The notes below the pieces were generated by a model. The model was not told the DNA's origin, searched no databases, and worked only from the letters and a program-made list of their open reading frames with translations. A stretch of 64,000 bases of DNA from Roseimarinus sediminis (GTDB lineage Bacteria; Bacteroidota; Bacteroidia; Bacteroidales; Prolixibacteraceae). The position numbers were made by a program, and so were the translations under genes. Every line of letters begins with the position of its first letter. Positions within the stretch are counted from its first letter, which is position 1. The DNA is taken from positions 41,856-105,855 of the forward strand of contig NZ_JBNPXV010000016.1 in assembly GCF_050433125.1 (NCBI RefSeq), read 5' to 3'. Shown one piece after another: positions 8,287-17,314 of the stretch.

Positions 8287-9342
8287 CTAGCGATTTCTCC
8301 AGCTACGGATGTGGTGTATCAGTTTCCGTTTCAGGCTTACCCTTATTTTTCGCAGCGGGCTATTTTCAAATTTTCTGACATACTGATGAATGGGAATGCA
8401 AACTTTTTCAGGATGCTTTCTCGCCCAGTCACTAACAGCTTCGTATTGTTCCTGTTGAAAGTCGAAATTGAGAATCGGAAAATTCTTTTCCAGGGCTGGT
8501 ATTGAAATGTAAATGTTCGAAGCAATTTTATGCTTGCGTGACCAGCGATGCAGCCGTTTAACAAAGGTGTCGAAGCCGTTTTGTGAAATCATTTCAAGGA
8601 AGAGTCTCAACACTTTAAATTCCTTCAAATCCATTTTGAAACGGTCGCTGGCAGGAATCAGTGCCTTGAGTGCATCAAAGTCTTCCTTAACCACTTCGCG
8701 CATGGGGCTAACTATGTAGATATTGTCGAAAGGTCCGTTTTGTCTGAACTCTTTTTTCAAGTGCTTTTCAAACCGTTTGAAAGAGCCCCCGATTCCGCCA
8801 TCGGCAAAGTTTCCATTCAGAAATTTTTGATTTTTGGGATTGTTATTAACTATTGGCTGATCAGGAAAAATAAGAGGAATGGCCGTGGTAGCCATCAGCA
8901 AGGGCAAGAGTTTACTTTCGTTGTGATGTTTGTTTCGGTTGTGCACCCAAATGGTGCTTAGTCGCCTGTACGAAAAGGCCAGAATGTAAGTGTTAAAGCG
9001 GCATTGATCAAAGTTCTTCATTCCTGCTTTATCCAAAAATCCATTCAACATATTTCGCAGCGGGGTGGTGTTGAAAGGAAGTGTTTTTCCGGTATTCAGC
9101 ACATCGGCCGTTTTTGCTTTGAAAAGCAAATCTTCTTTAAAATGCTTATCCCACGAAAGTGGCTGCTCAGTTCTGAAGCAGGCGTTGATTGCAGCAATGT
9201 TTAAGGCACCAGAACTGAAACCTGCCAGCATGGTATTTTCCTGATCGATGTTCAGCTGCCTGTGTTCAATCAGCTGGTCGATGAGTGCTACTTCCTGCGA
9301 AATTCGTGCCGCCGCGCCGGTTAGTAATAGTGCATTTCTCAT
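8287..9342 (-). CDS. Patatin-like phospholipase family protein
   Basis: A 351-residue protein with the patatin Ser-Asp dyad: nucleophile elbow GFSSG (Ser43) and DGG (Asp181, in GNFADGGIGG). The oxyanion-hole segment is LLTGAAARIS instead of the usual GGxxxG, so it is a divergent member. Patatins are lipid acyl hydrolases acting on phospholipids or other acyl esters. No signal peptide is apparent. The C-terminal 100 residues are basic (RKHKIASNIYI, RKIRVSLKRKLIHH), which might favour membrane contact. It is distinct from the two paralogous patatins at 56896 and 61479. Confidence 0.8.
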   Translation of the reverse strand: MRNALLLTGAAARISQEVALIDQLIEHRQLNIDQENTMLAGFSSGALNIAAINACFRTEQPLSWDKHFKEDLLFKAKTADVLNTGKTLPFNTTPLRNMLNGFLDKAGMKNFDQCRFNTYILAFSYRRLSTIWVHNRNKHHNESKLLPLLMATTAIPLIFPDQPIVNNNPKNQKFLNGNFADGGIGGSFKRFEKHLKKEFRQNGPFDNIYIVSPMREVVKEDFDALKALIPASDRFKMDLKEFKVLRLFLEMISQNGFDTFVKRLHRWSRKHKIASNIYISIPALEKNFPILNFDFQQEQYEAVSDWARKHPEKVCIPIHQYVRKFENSPLRKIRVSLKRKLIHHIRSWRNR

Positions 9343-9372
9343 AGGGTAAAGCTAAATTTTTCGTGGTCAAAA

Positions 9373-9594
9373 TTACAACATTTTAAAAGCGAATCCTATT
9401 CCTGCAAGTCCGTTGATGGAGTAGAGCGGAACATGTGCTTTTCCATCAACAACCGGGACGACAGAAGCGCTGGCAAGCAGTTTGCCCTTGGCCGGCAGAA
9501 AGAAATGTTTCCCAATTTGGCATTCAACATAGTAATAAAGAGGCAAAGGAAAGCGGTAAAAGGAAGGATGATCGCAAAGGAGAAACGAAAGACT
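9373..9594 (-). pseudogene. Unannotated remnant reading on in the mltG frame (membrane/beta-strand-like C-terminus)
   Basis: Directly after the mltG stop and in the same frame, 73 further sense codons run to TAA at 9373-9375 with no ATG. The second half reads like a genuine protein end: KLLASASVVPVVDGKAHVPL followed by YSINGLAGIGFAFKML. The alternating small/hydrophobic residues and terminal aromatic-rich strand resemble a beta-barrel C-terminus. It could be the tail of a gene whose 5' part was lost, or chance. The overlapping 87-residue open frame at 9396-9659 looks less protein-like. Confidence 0.3.
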
Positions 9595-10656
9595 TTATTT
9601 CCAGATTTTATTTCGGTTAAGTGCCTGGCGGTAACGGGCTGCATTTCGGTTGTGTTCACTTAGTGTACGGGTAAAATGATGATAGCCCGAAAAGTCCTCG
9701 CGGGCACACATGTACAGATAATTGTGTTCTTTGGCATTTAAAACGGCATCGATCGATGTAATTTCGGGGAAGTTGATGGGGCCGGGAGGAAGCCCCGCAT
9801 ATTTGTAGGTATTGTAGGGTGAATCGCTTTCGAGCATCGCGTTGGTGATGCGTCGTACCGTAAAATCGCCGATGGCAAATTTGATGGTCGGATCGGCCTG
9901 AAGGAGCATTCCCCTTTTTAAGCGATTCAGATACAGGCCGGCAATGATGGGGCGCTCTTCAGCTTTAACACTCTCTTCCTGTACGATTGAAGCCAGGGTG
10001 CTTACTTCGACCGGCGTCAGACCCAATTCTTCCGCTTTTTTTTTTCGGCTGTCGTTCCAAAAACGCTGGTATTCCTTGTGCATGCGTTCAACAAATTGTT
10101 CCGGGCTGCTGGTCCAGTAAAATTCATAAGTGTTGGGTATGAACATGGCCCTGAAATTTTCATGCCCGAAAGGGTAATCGTTGCTTTGCTCTTCGCTGGT
10201 GAAAGCGGCAAGCAATTGCATGGAATCGGCTTCGAAATAGGGATTTAATTTACCGGCCAGTTCTTCAAAGGTTCGTACATTGTTAAAAGTAACATCGACC
10301 GGATCCTGAAGGCCACCACGCAACACGTTCACCACCTGGTTGGTGTTCCATCCTTTTTTGAGTTCGTATTTGCCGGGTTTTATGTTCTTTTTGTATTCCT
10401 TTTTCTTCGAAACCCAGCTGAATGCTTTCATGTTATTGAGGAGATCCTGTTCAATCAGCAGGGCTTCCACATCTTCGAAGCTTGCATCGGAGGGAATGTA
10501 AATTACCGCATCTTTTTTAACATTTTCCTTAAAAATGTATCCAAACAATTCAAAGGCACGCACGCCTGCTACCAGCAGCAAAAGTGCAAAAACGATCATC
10601 GACCATTTGCCGATTTTTGGAAATAGCAATGCGCGGGTTTTTTTGTCAATCGCCAT
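9595..10656 (-). CDS. mltG: Endolytic transglycosylase MltG
   Basis: A 353-residue YceG-family lytic transglycosylase. It is thought to cleave nascent peptidoglycan strands at the inner membrane and set glycan length. One N-terminal transmembrane helix covers about residues 17-36, followed by a LysM-like segment. The catalytic domain carries LASIVQEESVKAEERP (catalytic Glu region), GLYLNRLKRGMLLQADPTI, SPYNTYKYAGLPPGPI and a late HHFTRTLSEHNRNAARYR. Length and motif order are standard. It is divergent from the flavodiiron gene. A -7 element TATTTTTG lies at 10673-10680. Confidence 0.95.
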   Translation of the reverse strand: MAIDKKTRALLFPKIGKWSMIVFALLLLVAGVRAFELFGYIFKENVKKDAVIYIPSDASFEDVEALLIEQDLLNNMKAFSWVSKKKEYKKNIKPGKYELKKGWNTNQVVNVLRGGLQDPVDVTFNNVRTFEELAGKLNPYFEADSMQLLAAFTSEEQSNDYPFGHENFRAMFIPNTYEFYWTSSPEQFVERMHKEYQRFWNDSRKKKAEELGLTPVEVSTLASIVQEESVKAEERPIIAGLYLNRLKRGMLLQADPTIKFAIGDFTVRRITNAMLESDSPYNTYKYAGLPPGPINFPEITSIDAVLNAKEHNYLYMCAREDFSGYHHFTRTLSEHNRNAARYRQALNRNKIWK

Positions 10657-10672
10657 ATTTCATTCTTTTTTG

Positions 10673-10680
10673 CAAAAATA
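10673..10680 (-). promoter_or_regulatory. Candidate -7 element for mltG
   Basis: TATTTTTG on the minus strand, 17 bases upstream of the mltG ATG at 10656. No clear -33 partner is seen. Confidence 0.4.
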
Positions 10681-10775
10681 AACTTTTGCCACGTGTACTG
10701 CCGAACATTTGGTGAAAATATTGTTAAAATGGCCAGATCGTTCAGGAGGGAACAGGCTTTCTCCCTTAAAACACT

Positions 10776-10783
10776 TAAATTTG
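10776..10783 (+). promoter_or_regulatory. Candidate -7 element for the flavodiiron gene
   Basis: TAAATTTG (TAnnTTTG), 27 bases before the preferred ATG at 10811. It places transcription start inside the upstream open-frame extension, which supports choosing that ATG. Confidence 0.45.
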
Positions 10784-10810
10784 CAGGCGTTAAATTTTAA
10801 ACCACGAGCT

Positions 10811-12007
10811 ATGCATAAGGTTCACCTTGCCGATAACATTTTCTATCTGGGCGTTAATGATCGTCGTACCAGTTTGTTTGAGAATTTCTGGCCGCTGCCC
10901 TACGGGGTAACGTACAATTCTTATCTCATTGTCGACGATAAAGTTTGCCTGATCGATACTGTTGATCGCAAATTTACTGACGATTATTTTGAAAAACTGG
11001 ATGAGCTGCTGGGCGACCGGGCGGTCGATTATGTGGTAATTAACCATGTAGAGCCCGATCATTCGGGTTCACTCTCCGCATTGAAGATGAAATATCCCGA
11101 AATTACCATCGTTGGAAACAAGAAAACATTTCCAATGCTTGAAAATTTTTACGGAATCACCGAAAATACCCTGGTGGTAGCCGATGGAGATGAACTCGAT
11201 TTGGGGAAACATCAGCTCAGCTTTCATACCATTCCGATGGTACACTGGCCCGAAAGCATGGTGACTTATGAACGCAGTCAGCAAATACTTTTCTCGAACG
11301 ACGCCTTTGGTAGCTTTGGCACACTCGACGGCGGCATTTTCGACGATGAACTGAATCTTTCGTTTTACGAAGAAGAAGCCATGCGTTACTTCACCAACAT
11401 TGTTGGTAAGTATTGCCCGCACACCCAGCGTGCGCTGGTGAAACTCGAAGGACTCGAAATAAAGCAGATTGCTCCTTCGCATGGTCCCATCTGGCGGAGC
11501 CACCTTGCTTACATTATGGAAAAATACCAGCAATGGAGCAGCTATATCACCGAAAAAGGGGTGGTCATTATTTTTGGATCGATGTATGGAAATACCGAAA
11601 AAATGGCCGATGTCATTGCCCGTCAGCTGGCAGTGCGAGGTATTAAGAACATTCGGATTTACGATGCTTCAAAAACCCATGTGTCGCATATCATCAGCGA
11701 TGTGTTTAAATACAAGGGAGTGATTGTTGGAAGCTGTGCCTACAATAATGAAATGTTTCCCAGTGTTGAAGCTGCTGTGAACGAATTGGTGCACAAAGGA
11801 ATAAAAGATCACTTTCTGGGTGTTTTTGGATCGTACAGCTGGAATGGCGGAGGCGTGAAAAACCTGGAAAAATTCTCCGAGGAAATTAAATGGGAAGTAG
11901 TCAATCCGTCGGTTGAAGAAAAGGGGGCATTGAAAAAAGACAAATACGAAGAGGCGGTTCTATTGGCCAATTCAATGGCCGACCGGCTCGATGCATTTTT
12001 TAAATAG
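10811..12007 (+). CDS. FprA family A-type flavoprotein (flavodiiron O2/NO reductase)
   Basis: A 398-residue two-domain enzyme. The N-terminal metallo-beta-lactamase-fold di-iron domain shows H79-x-E81-x-D83-H84 (HVEPDHSGSL), with further ligands around MVHWPESM and SHGPIWR. The C-terminal flavodoxin domain begins near residue 250 with the FMN loop GSMYGNTEKMA. Flavodiiron proteins reduce O2 to water or NO to N2O in the cytoplasm and protect anaerobes. The frame is open to 10709, but MHKVHLADNIFYLG is the family start and a -7 box lies inside the extension. A strong terminator follows. Confidence 0.93.
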   Translation: MHKVHLADNIFYLGVNDRRTSLFENFWPLPYGVTYNSYLIVDDKVCLIDTVDRKFTDDYFEKLDELLGDRAVDYVVINHVEPDHSGSLSALKMKYPEITIVGNKKTFPMLENFYGITENTLVVADGDELDLGKHQLSFHTIPMVHWPESMVTYERSQQILFSNDAFGSFGTLDGGIFDDELNLSFYEEEAMRYFTNIVGKYCPHTQRALVKLEGLEIKQIAPSHGPIWRSHLAYIMEKYQQWSSYITEKGVVIIFGSMYGNTEKMADVIARQLAVRGIKNIRIYDASKTHVSHIISDVFKYKGVIVGSCAYNNEMFPSVEAAVNELVHKGIKDHFLGVFGSYSWNGGGVKNLEKFSEEIKWEVVNPSVEEKGALKKDKYEEAVLLANSMADRLDAFFK

Positions 12008-12030
12008 CAAAGAAAATTGCGTTTTACACC

Positions 12031-12063
12031 AGGGGGTGAAGTTTTGTAGCTTCACCCCTTGTT
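12031..12063. terminator. Intrinsic terminator between convergent genes
   Basis: Stem AGGGGTGAA / TTCACCCCT at 12032-12040 and 12051-12059, followed by TTGTTTGTT. It separates the flavodiiron gene from the convergent lipid kinase gene. Confidence 0.75.
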
Positions 12064-12070
12064 TGTTATC

Positions 12071-13018
12071 TTATTCACGAAAGTGAGAAATGAGTCGCAA
12101 CTGATTGGGAATAATTGAAACATGCAGGGGGTGTAGTCCAAGAAATTCTCCATCGGCTTCGGTATAAACCGGGCTCGAGACTTCTATCTTCATGTCCTGA
12201 ACCTGATAAAAGTCGAAGTATTTGATTTGATCGACCTTGCCTCCAAACAATTTGGGCAGACTGACAATCAGTTTTTGCCTGGTGATTTTACAAGCCAGGG
12301 TCACATCGAGCAAACCATCGTCGGGTACAGCATGTGGCAGCAACCTGAAACCACCTCCCTTGTACTGGCAAACTCCTATGGTGAGGTTGTAAATTTTGCT
12401 GTCGATGATCTGGTCGTCGAGATGAATGAGTGAACTGACATTTCTGTGGGCAAACAACGATCGTATCAATCCCTTCATGTAATCACTCTTGCGTGATTTT
12501 CCCTTTATTTTACCGGGAAGATTGTATTTTACAACGCGGGCATCGAAGCCAATGCCGACCGAATTAACAAAATACCGGGTTTCAGGCTTTTCATTTCCAT
12601 TCTGATAAGTAATCTGTCCCACATCCTGGGTAATGGTGTTTCCGGCTTTGATTTGTGCAATGGCCTCCTTGTAGTTGTTTGAAATATTGTGTGTTTTGAT
12701 CCAGTCGTTGCCCGTTCCGACTGAAATCATACCCAATAATATTTCTGTAGGAGGAAGCTCTTTTTGCTGCATGATACCATTAACCACTTCATGCAGGGTG
12801 CCATCGCCACCAATGGCTATAATTTTTCGATAACCCTTTTCAATGTTCTTTTGCACCAGATCAACAGCGTGACCTGCGTAACGGGTTTTAACGGTATCGA
12901 AGAGAAAGTCCTGCTTTTTTAGTTCTTTTTTTATCGAAGGCCAAATGCTTTGAGCCTGTTGCCCTCCGGCATTTGGATTCAAAACAACCAGCCATTTCTT
13001 TCTTATTCTGCTTTCCAT
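12071..13018 (-). CDS. Diacylglycerol kinase family lipid kinase (YegS/BmrU type)
   Basis: A 315-residue soluble kinase with the DAGK catalytic domain: NPNAGG at residues 14-19, the nucleotide loop GGDGTLHEVVNG at 70-81, and GTGNDW at 101-106. A C-terminal beta-sandwich ends in VYTEADGEFLGLHPLHVSI, as in YegS-type enzymes. It phosphorylates a lipid hydroxyl (diacylglycerol, phosphatidylglycerol, or in Bacteroidetes possibly a sphingoid base) using ATP. Which substrate applies here cannot be told from sequence. It is a single gene flanked by a terminator at the 3' side. Confidence 0.9.
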   Translation of the reverse strand: MESRIRKKWLVVLNPNAGGQQAQSIWPSIKKELKKQDFLFDTVKTRYAGHAVDLVQKNIEKGYRKIIAIGGDGTLHEVVNGIMQQKELPPTEILLGMISVGTGNDWIKTHNISNNYKEAIAQIKAGNTITQDVGQITYQNGNEKPETRYFVNSVGIGFDARVVKYNLPGKIKGKSRKSDYMKGLIRSLFAHRNVSSLIHLDDQIIDSKIYNLTIGVCQYKGGGFRLLPHAVPDDGLLDVTLACKITRQKLIVSLPKLFGGKVDQIKYFDFYQVQDMKIEVSSPVYTEADGEFLGLHPLHVSIIPNQLRLISHFRE

Positions 13019-13176
13019 GGTGCTAAATTGGTCTGCAAATTAGACAAATCGTTTTAAAAAATGATTTTTCCGGTAGCTGCTTTTCGACATCTGTCCGTTA
13101 AAAATGCTAAAATTGAAAGAAGTAGCATCGATCGCAATGCAGCATTATTTTTTGTAAATTGGCGCAAACTAAGCCA

Positions 13177-14469
13177 ATGAGTCCTTTTAGAATAGCTGGT
13201 TTCCTTGTTTCACTTTTGTTGCTTGTTTTTCTTTTTAACGAGCGGGAGAGTTTCAACTCGTTATTTTCAGAAAATATGACTGAATTGCCTGAAAGTTTTA
13301 AAACTGATCATTCAGCCGATTCGTTGTTCACTACAGAGTTGACTGAAAATACAAAGAACAAGGACGATTCATTACAAAAGCCTGATGCAAATCCCGTTAT
13401 GGCCAATGAGCAGGCTCTCACCACATTCTTTACAAAACTGGGTACAACACACGATACACTGGTTCGGATTGTTTATTATGGAGATTCACAAATTGAAAGA
13501 GATTTCATCACCCATACTTTCAGGAAAAAACTGCAGCATCATTTTGGAGGAGCCGGACCGGGTTATGTGCCTGCCGGCATGTATTTTAATAAAGCCGAAG
13601 GGGTAGATATCGTCAGTAATGATTTTGAAAGTCACTCACTCTCTTATCAAAACGGAAACGATAATTTTGCTTTGTATGGAAGATATTTCGTGGCAACAGG
13701 CAATCGGGTCCGTTTAAAAATTAAAAACAGGAAGGCAGAAAATTTCCGTTGTCTGAAGCTTTTCTATCATGGAAATGGAAAGCTGAATATACAGGACGAT
13801 GAAGATGGCCCGGTTTTTTTTACGCTGAACGACTCTCTGGACAATTTATTTACTAACTGTTTCGGCGCCAGTCCAGGCACCCTGCGTCTGTCCATCGAAA
13901 GCGATTCGTCGTTCCTTATTGACGGACTTCTACTGGATCCCATCAAGGGGCTTGTTGTTGATCAGGTGGCTTTCAGGGGAAATCTGAATTTGATGGCCCA
14001 TAAAATCAATGGCGACAGGTATTTGAATATGGCCCATAAGATGAATATCGGGCTTTTTATACTTCATTTTGGTTTAAATGCCATTCCTGATCAAAGGAGC
14101 AGTTACAGCGCTTATCAAAAAGCACTTGAGCGGGATATTTCGCTGTTGAAATTGTGGGTTCCCGATGCTTCGGTGCTTGTTATCGGTGCATCGGACATGG
14201 CCTATCGGTTCGAAGGAGAACTGAAGCCCTATCCAAACATTGATGCGCTGATCGAAGCGCAGCGGAAGGCGGCTTTCAGTCAGGGGGCTGCGTTTTGGGA
14301 TATGCGGGCAGCCATGGGAGGTAAAGGGTCCATTGTTCAATGGGTTGAAGCACAACAGGCCCGATCGGATTATGCCCATTTGACCCAAAAGGGAGGCGAA
14401 ATAATTGGGGAGCACTTGTACCTCGATTTGATGAAAGCATATAATCAATACCTTGAGCACGATGATTGA
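13177..14469 (+). CDS. SGNH/GDSL-type hydrolase, membrane-anchored, partner of the MBOAT
   Basis: A 430-residue protein with one N-terminal transmembrane helix (residues 5-21) and a periplasmic SGNH-fold domain. Visible features are YYGDSQIERD (nucleophile Ser104), the LHFGLN block, and a DYAHLTQKGG DxxH motif with catalytic Asp/His near the C-terminus. Such proteins paired with MBOATs (AlgJ/AlgX, PatB, DltD-like) transfer or remove O-acetyl groups on envelope polysaccharides. The gene overlaps the MBOAT start by 8 bases, indicating translational coupling. The frame extends to TTG 13159, but ATG 13177 is preferred. Confidence 0.82.
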   Translation: MSPFRIAGFLVSLLLLVFLFNERESFNSLFSENMTELPESFKTDHSADSLFTTELTENTKNKDDSLQKPDANPVMANEQALTTFFTKLGTTHDTLVRIVYYGDSQIERDFITHTFRKKLQHHFGGAGPGYVPAGMYFNKAEGVDIVSNDFESHSLSYQNGNDNFALYGRYFVATGNRVRLKIKNRKAENFRCLKLFYHGNGKLNIQDDEDGPVFFTLNDSLDNLFTNCFGASPGTLRLSIESDSSFLIDGLLLDPIKGLVVDQVAFRGNLNLMAHKINGDRYLNMAHKMNIGLFILHFGLNAIPDQRSSYSAYQKALERDISLLKLWVPDASVLVIGASDMAYRFEGELKPYPNIDALIEAQRKAAFSQGAAFWDMRAAMGGKGSIVQWVEAQQARSDYAHLTQKGGEIIGEHLYLDLMKAYNQYLEHDD

Positions 14470-15988
14470 AGATTTGGCACAATATTTTAGTCAATGGCTC
14501 AGTTACCAGTCTGGTTCGCCATGGCTGTTCACCAGAATTGAATTTTGGGTGTTTCTGGCACTGGTGCTTGTTGTTTATACTTTTTTTTATCAAAAGGTGC
14601 GCAGTCGCAACATTTATCTTCTGATCATTAGTTTGTTTTTTTATTACAAAACAGGAGGTTGGTTTACATCGCTGCTTATTTTTTCCTGCATCAGTAATTA
14701 CTTGCTGGGAAACAGGGTGGGGCTTGCACTGAAAAAACGATCGAAGCAAGTGTGGCTTGCACTTGGGATCACCATGAACCTGGCTTTGCTGGCGTATTTT
14801 AAATATGCCTATTTTTTTACTGCTTTGCTCAACCGAATGGCCAATGATGAGTTTGAAACCTATAACTGGCTGGCACAGGTGTGTAACAGGATTTCGCATA
14901 CATCCATCGATACTTCAGAAATAATTCTTCCAGTTGGTATTTCCTTTTTTACTTTTCAGGCCATCAGTTACCTGGTTGATGTTTACCGAAAAGACACCCG
15001 GGTGGTTCACAATATCTTTGATTTCAGCTTCTACCTATCCTTTTTTCCCCAACTGGTTGCAGGTCCAATTGTTCGTGCTTCGGGCTTTGTGCCACAGCTT
15101 TACCGGGCGGTAAAAATTACCCGCGAGGAGTTTGGACATGCAGTGTATCTAATACTAAGCGGTTTGCTGAAGAAAATAATCTTGGCTGATTATTTGGCCG
15201 TTCAATTCATCGATCGTGTTTTTGACAGTCCGGCCAGTTATTCCGGTGCCGAAAACCTGATGGCTGTTTATGGCTATGCCTTGCAGATTTTTGGCGACTT
15301 TTCGGGTTACACCGACTTGGCGATAGGTATTGCACTTTTGTTGGGCTTTAAGTTGCCGCTTAACTTTAACGCTCCCTACAAGGCACTTTCGATGACTGAT
15401 TTCTGGCATCGCTGGCACATCAGTCTTTCAACCTGGCTGCGCGATTATTTGTACATCCCGCTGGGCGGTAACAGACGAGGCAAATTCAGAACCTACCTGA
15501 ATCTGATGCTCACCATGGCGCTGGGCGGTTTGTGGCACGGTGCCAATCTGCGCTTTTTGATGTGGGGAATCTTTCATGGATTTCTGCTGGCCGGTGAAAA
15601 ACTGTTTTTGCCCTTGCGAAAAAGAATACCAACTACCCGGCTGGCAAGGTTCTTCTCTATTCTGCTTACCTTCCATCTGGTTGGAGCGGGGTGGATCCTT
15701 TTCAGAGCACCTTCAACAGAGCATGTGCGGCTCATGATCCTGCAAATCGTTCATGTCTTCCATTGGAAAAACTTCGTCGACATGGCTCAACACTATCCTT
15801 TAATTGTGGCCGTTATGTTTAGCGGATTGGCCATTCACTGGTTCCCTTCGATGTGGCACGAAAATTTCAGGGGCTGGTTCATTCGTCAATCAATTTGGGT
15901 GAAAGCCGTTTTGGTGCTGATCGTTTTATATATATTGCATCTTTTTAGGGTGGCCGATTTGCAGCCTTTTATCTATTTTCGTTTTTAA
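14462..15988 (+). CDS. MBOAT family O-acyltransferase (AlgI/PatA-like)
   Basis: A 508-residue polytopic membrane enzyme with about 11-12 hydrophobic helices. Family landmarks are LPVGISFFTFQAISYLVDVY near 157-175, FFPQLVAGPIVR near 194-205, DFWHRWHISLSTWLRDYLY near 313-331, and the catalytic His in GGLWHG (His359). AlgI/PatA-type MBOATs move acyl groups (usually acetyl) across the inner membrane to a partner that O-acylates a cell-surface glycan. Coupling to the SGNH gene fits that scheme. The acceptor glycan is unknown. The start is ATG 14462; a TTG at 14453 is also in frame. Confidence 0.92.
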   Translation: MIEDLAQYFSQWLSYQSGSPWLFTRIEFWVFLALVLVVYTFFYQKVRSRNIYLLIISLFFYYKTGGWFTSLLIFSCISNYLLGNRVGLALKKRSKQVWLALGITMNLALLAYFKYAYFFTALLNRMANDEFETYNWLAQVCNRISHTSIDTSEIILPVGISFFTFQAISYLVDVYRKDTRVVHNIFDFSFYLSFFPQLVAGPIVRASGFVPQLYRAVKITREEFGHAVYLILSGLLKKIILADYLAVQFIDRVFDSPASYSGAENLMAVYGYALQIFGDFSGYTDLAIGIALLLGFKLPLNFNAPYKALSMTDFWHRWHISLSTWLRDYLYIPLGGNRRGKFRTYLNLMLTMALGGLWHGANLRFLMWGIFHGFLLAGEKLFLPLRKRIPTTRLARFFSILLTFHLVGAGWILFRAPSTEHVRLMILQIVHVFHWKNFVDMAQHYPLIVAVMFSGLAIHWFPSMWHENFRGWFIRQSIWVKAVLVLIVLYILHLFRVADLQPFIYFRF

Positions 15989-16016
15989 TTCTATAAGTCA
16001 ATTAAATATAAATTGA

Positions 16017-16622
16017 ATGTTGTCATCTATTAGAACAATTTTTGAACAGGAGGCTGAAGCAATCAGAAATATTCCTGTTGATGAAAACTTTGAACAGGCC
16101 ATTGCGGTAATACATGAGCATGTGCATCAAAAAGGCGGAAAACTGGTTGTTACCGGAATGGGAAAAGCAGGGCAAATTGCCGAAAACATTGCTACGACCT
16201 TCAGCTCAACCGGAACGCCTGCAATTTACCTGCATCCCAGCAATGCCCAACACGGCGACTTGGGGGTGCTGGCTGTAAACGATGTGATGCTGCTTTTGTC
16301 CAATTCGGGGAAAACGCGGGAAATCATCGAGTTGGTAATGCTTAGTAAGCGGCTTTATCCGCAAATTCCAATGCTGGTAATTACCGGTAATTGTGAGGGT
16401 GAACTTCCACGGCTTTCTAAAGTATGTTTGTTTACCGGGAATCCGCCTGAAGTTTGTCCGCTGGGCCTTACGCCAAGTACCTCTACCACTGTTATGACCG
16501 TAATGGGTGATGCTTTGGTGGTATCGATGATGATAAAAATTGGCTTTACCAGTGCCGATTATGCAAAGCGTCATCATGGAGGCTATCTTGGAGAAAAATC
16601 GCGCGAACAATCTTCCCTGTAG
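16017..16622 (+). CDS. SIS-domain sugar-phosphate isomerase, KdsD-like (arabinose-5-phosphate isomerase candidate)
   Basis: A 201-residue single SIS-domain protein. TGMGKAGQIAENIATTFSST, HPSNAQHGDLG, LLLSNSGKTREI and a late HHGGYLGEK match the KdsD/GutQ family, which interconverts ribulose 5-phosphate and arabinose 5-phosphate for Kdo synthesis. The two C-terminal CBS domains of E. coli KdsD are absent. SIS-only enzymes of this type are known in Bacteroides, so this is unlikely to be a truncation. It follows the MBOAT gene by 28 bases and probably shares its transcript. Confidence 0.82.
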   Translation: MLSSIRTIFEQEAEAIRNIPVDENFEQAIAVIHEHVHQKGGKLVVTGMGKAGQIAENIATTFSSTGTPAIYLHPSNAQHGDLGVLAVNDVMLLLSNSGKTREIIELVMLSKRLYPQIPMLVITGNCEGELPRLSKVCLFTGNPPEVCPLGLTPSTSTTVMTVMGDALVVSMMIKIGFTSADYAKRHHGGYLGEKSREQSSL

Positions 16623-16717
16623 TTTATATTTTTATTAACTATGAACACAAGTCAGCAAATGGTGCTGAAAGCAAAAGCTAAAAACTGATTTTTGTTGAAA
16701 CCAATAAAATTGAAACC

Positions 16718-17260
16718 ATGAGAATAAATAAAGAACAAAGCATCGCGGTGATGGTCGATGTACAGGAGCGGCTCTTTCCTGCAATGGATATGAATATGGA
16801 TTTGCTGAAAAAGAGCAAAATGCTGATTGAAGGACTCAGTGTACTGGAGGTGCCCATGCTGGTAACCCAGCAGTATACCAAAGGACTGGGTAAAACCATA
16901 CCGGATCTGTCAACCATTATTGCTGATTTTTCACCCATTGAAAAGATTGCTTTTAGTTGTTGCGATGAAAATGCTTTTGTTGAAGCTTTGGAAGAAGAAG
17001 AACCAGCCTATGTAATTTTGTTTGGTATCGAGTCGCATGTGTGTGTACTCCAAACGGCCATCGATTTAAAAAGTATGGGTTATGAGCCGGTAATTGTAGC
17101 CGATGCCATTGCGTCGCGCAAAGCAGCCGATATGGCCATTGCCATGGAACGCTTCAGGCACGAAGGCATTATGGTCACTACCGTTGAATCGCTTTTGTTT
17201 GAGTTGCTTCGCATGGCCGGATCACCGCAATTCAAAGCCATTTCAAAACTGGTGAAATAA
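16718..17260 (+). CDS. Isochorismatase-family cysteine hydrolase
   Basis: A 180-residue protein with the alpha/beta hydrolase-like isochorismatase fold and a recognisable Asp-Lys-Cys triad: Asp14 (VMVDVQERL), Lys76 (IEKIAFS) and Cys109 (GIESHVCVLQTA). Members act on small amides or isochorismate. The YcaC-like subgroup, which this resembles in length, has no settled substrate. It lies in the same direction as the SIS gene with a 95-base gap, then is followed by a small membrane protein gene. Confidence 0.85.
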   Translation: MRINKEQSIAVMVDVQERLFPAMDMNMDLLKKSKMLIEGLSVLEVPMLVTQQYTKGLGKTIPDLSTIIADFSPIEKIAFSCCDENAFVEALEEEEPAYVILFGIESHVCVLQTAIDLKSMGYEPVIVADAIASRKAADMAIAMERFRHEGIMVTTVESLLFELLRMAGSPQFKAISKLVK

Positions 17261-17314
17261 TACAGTGTAGAAAACAGATGTACTTAGGGCCCGATAATTC
17301 GCTTACTGCTTTTT

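Noticed and set aside
9396..9659. 87-codon minus-strand frame starting inside mltG
   Set aside because: The alternative frame in phase with mltG gives a more protein-like sequence. This one overlaps mltG and ends without recognisable structure.
14276..14899. 207-codon minus-strand frame across the SGNH/MBOAT junction
   Set aside because: It is antisense to two recognised genes, has an unnatural residue mix and no motif.
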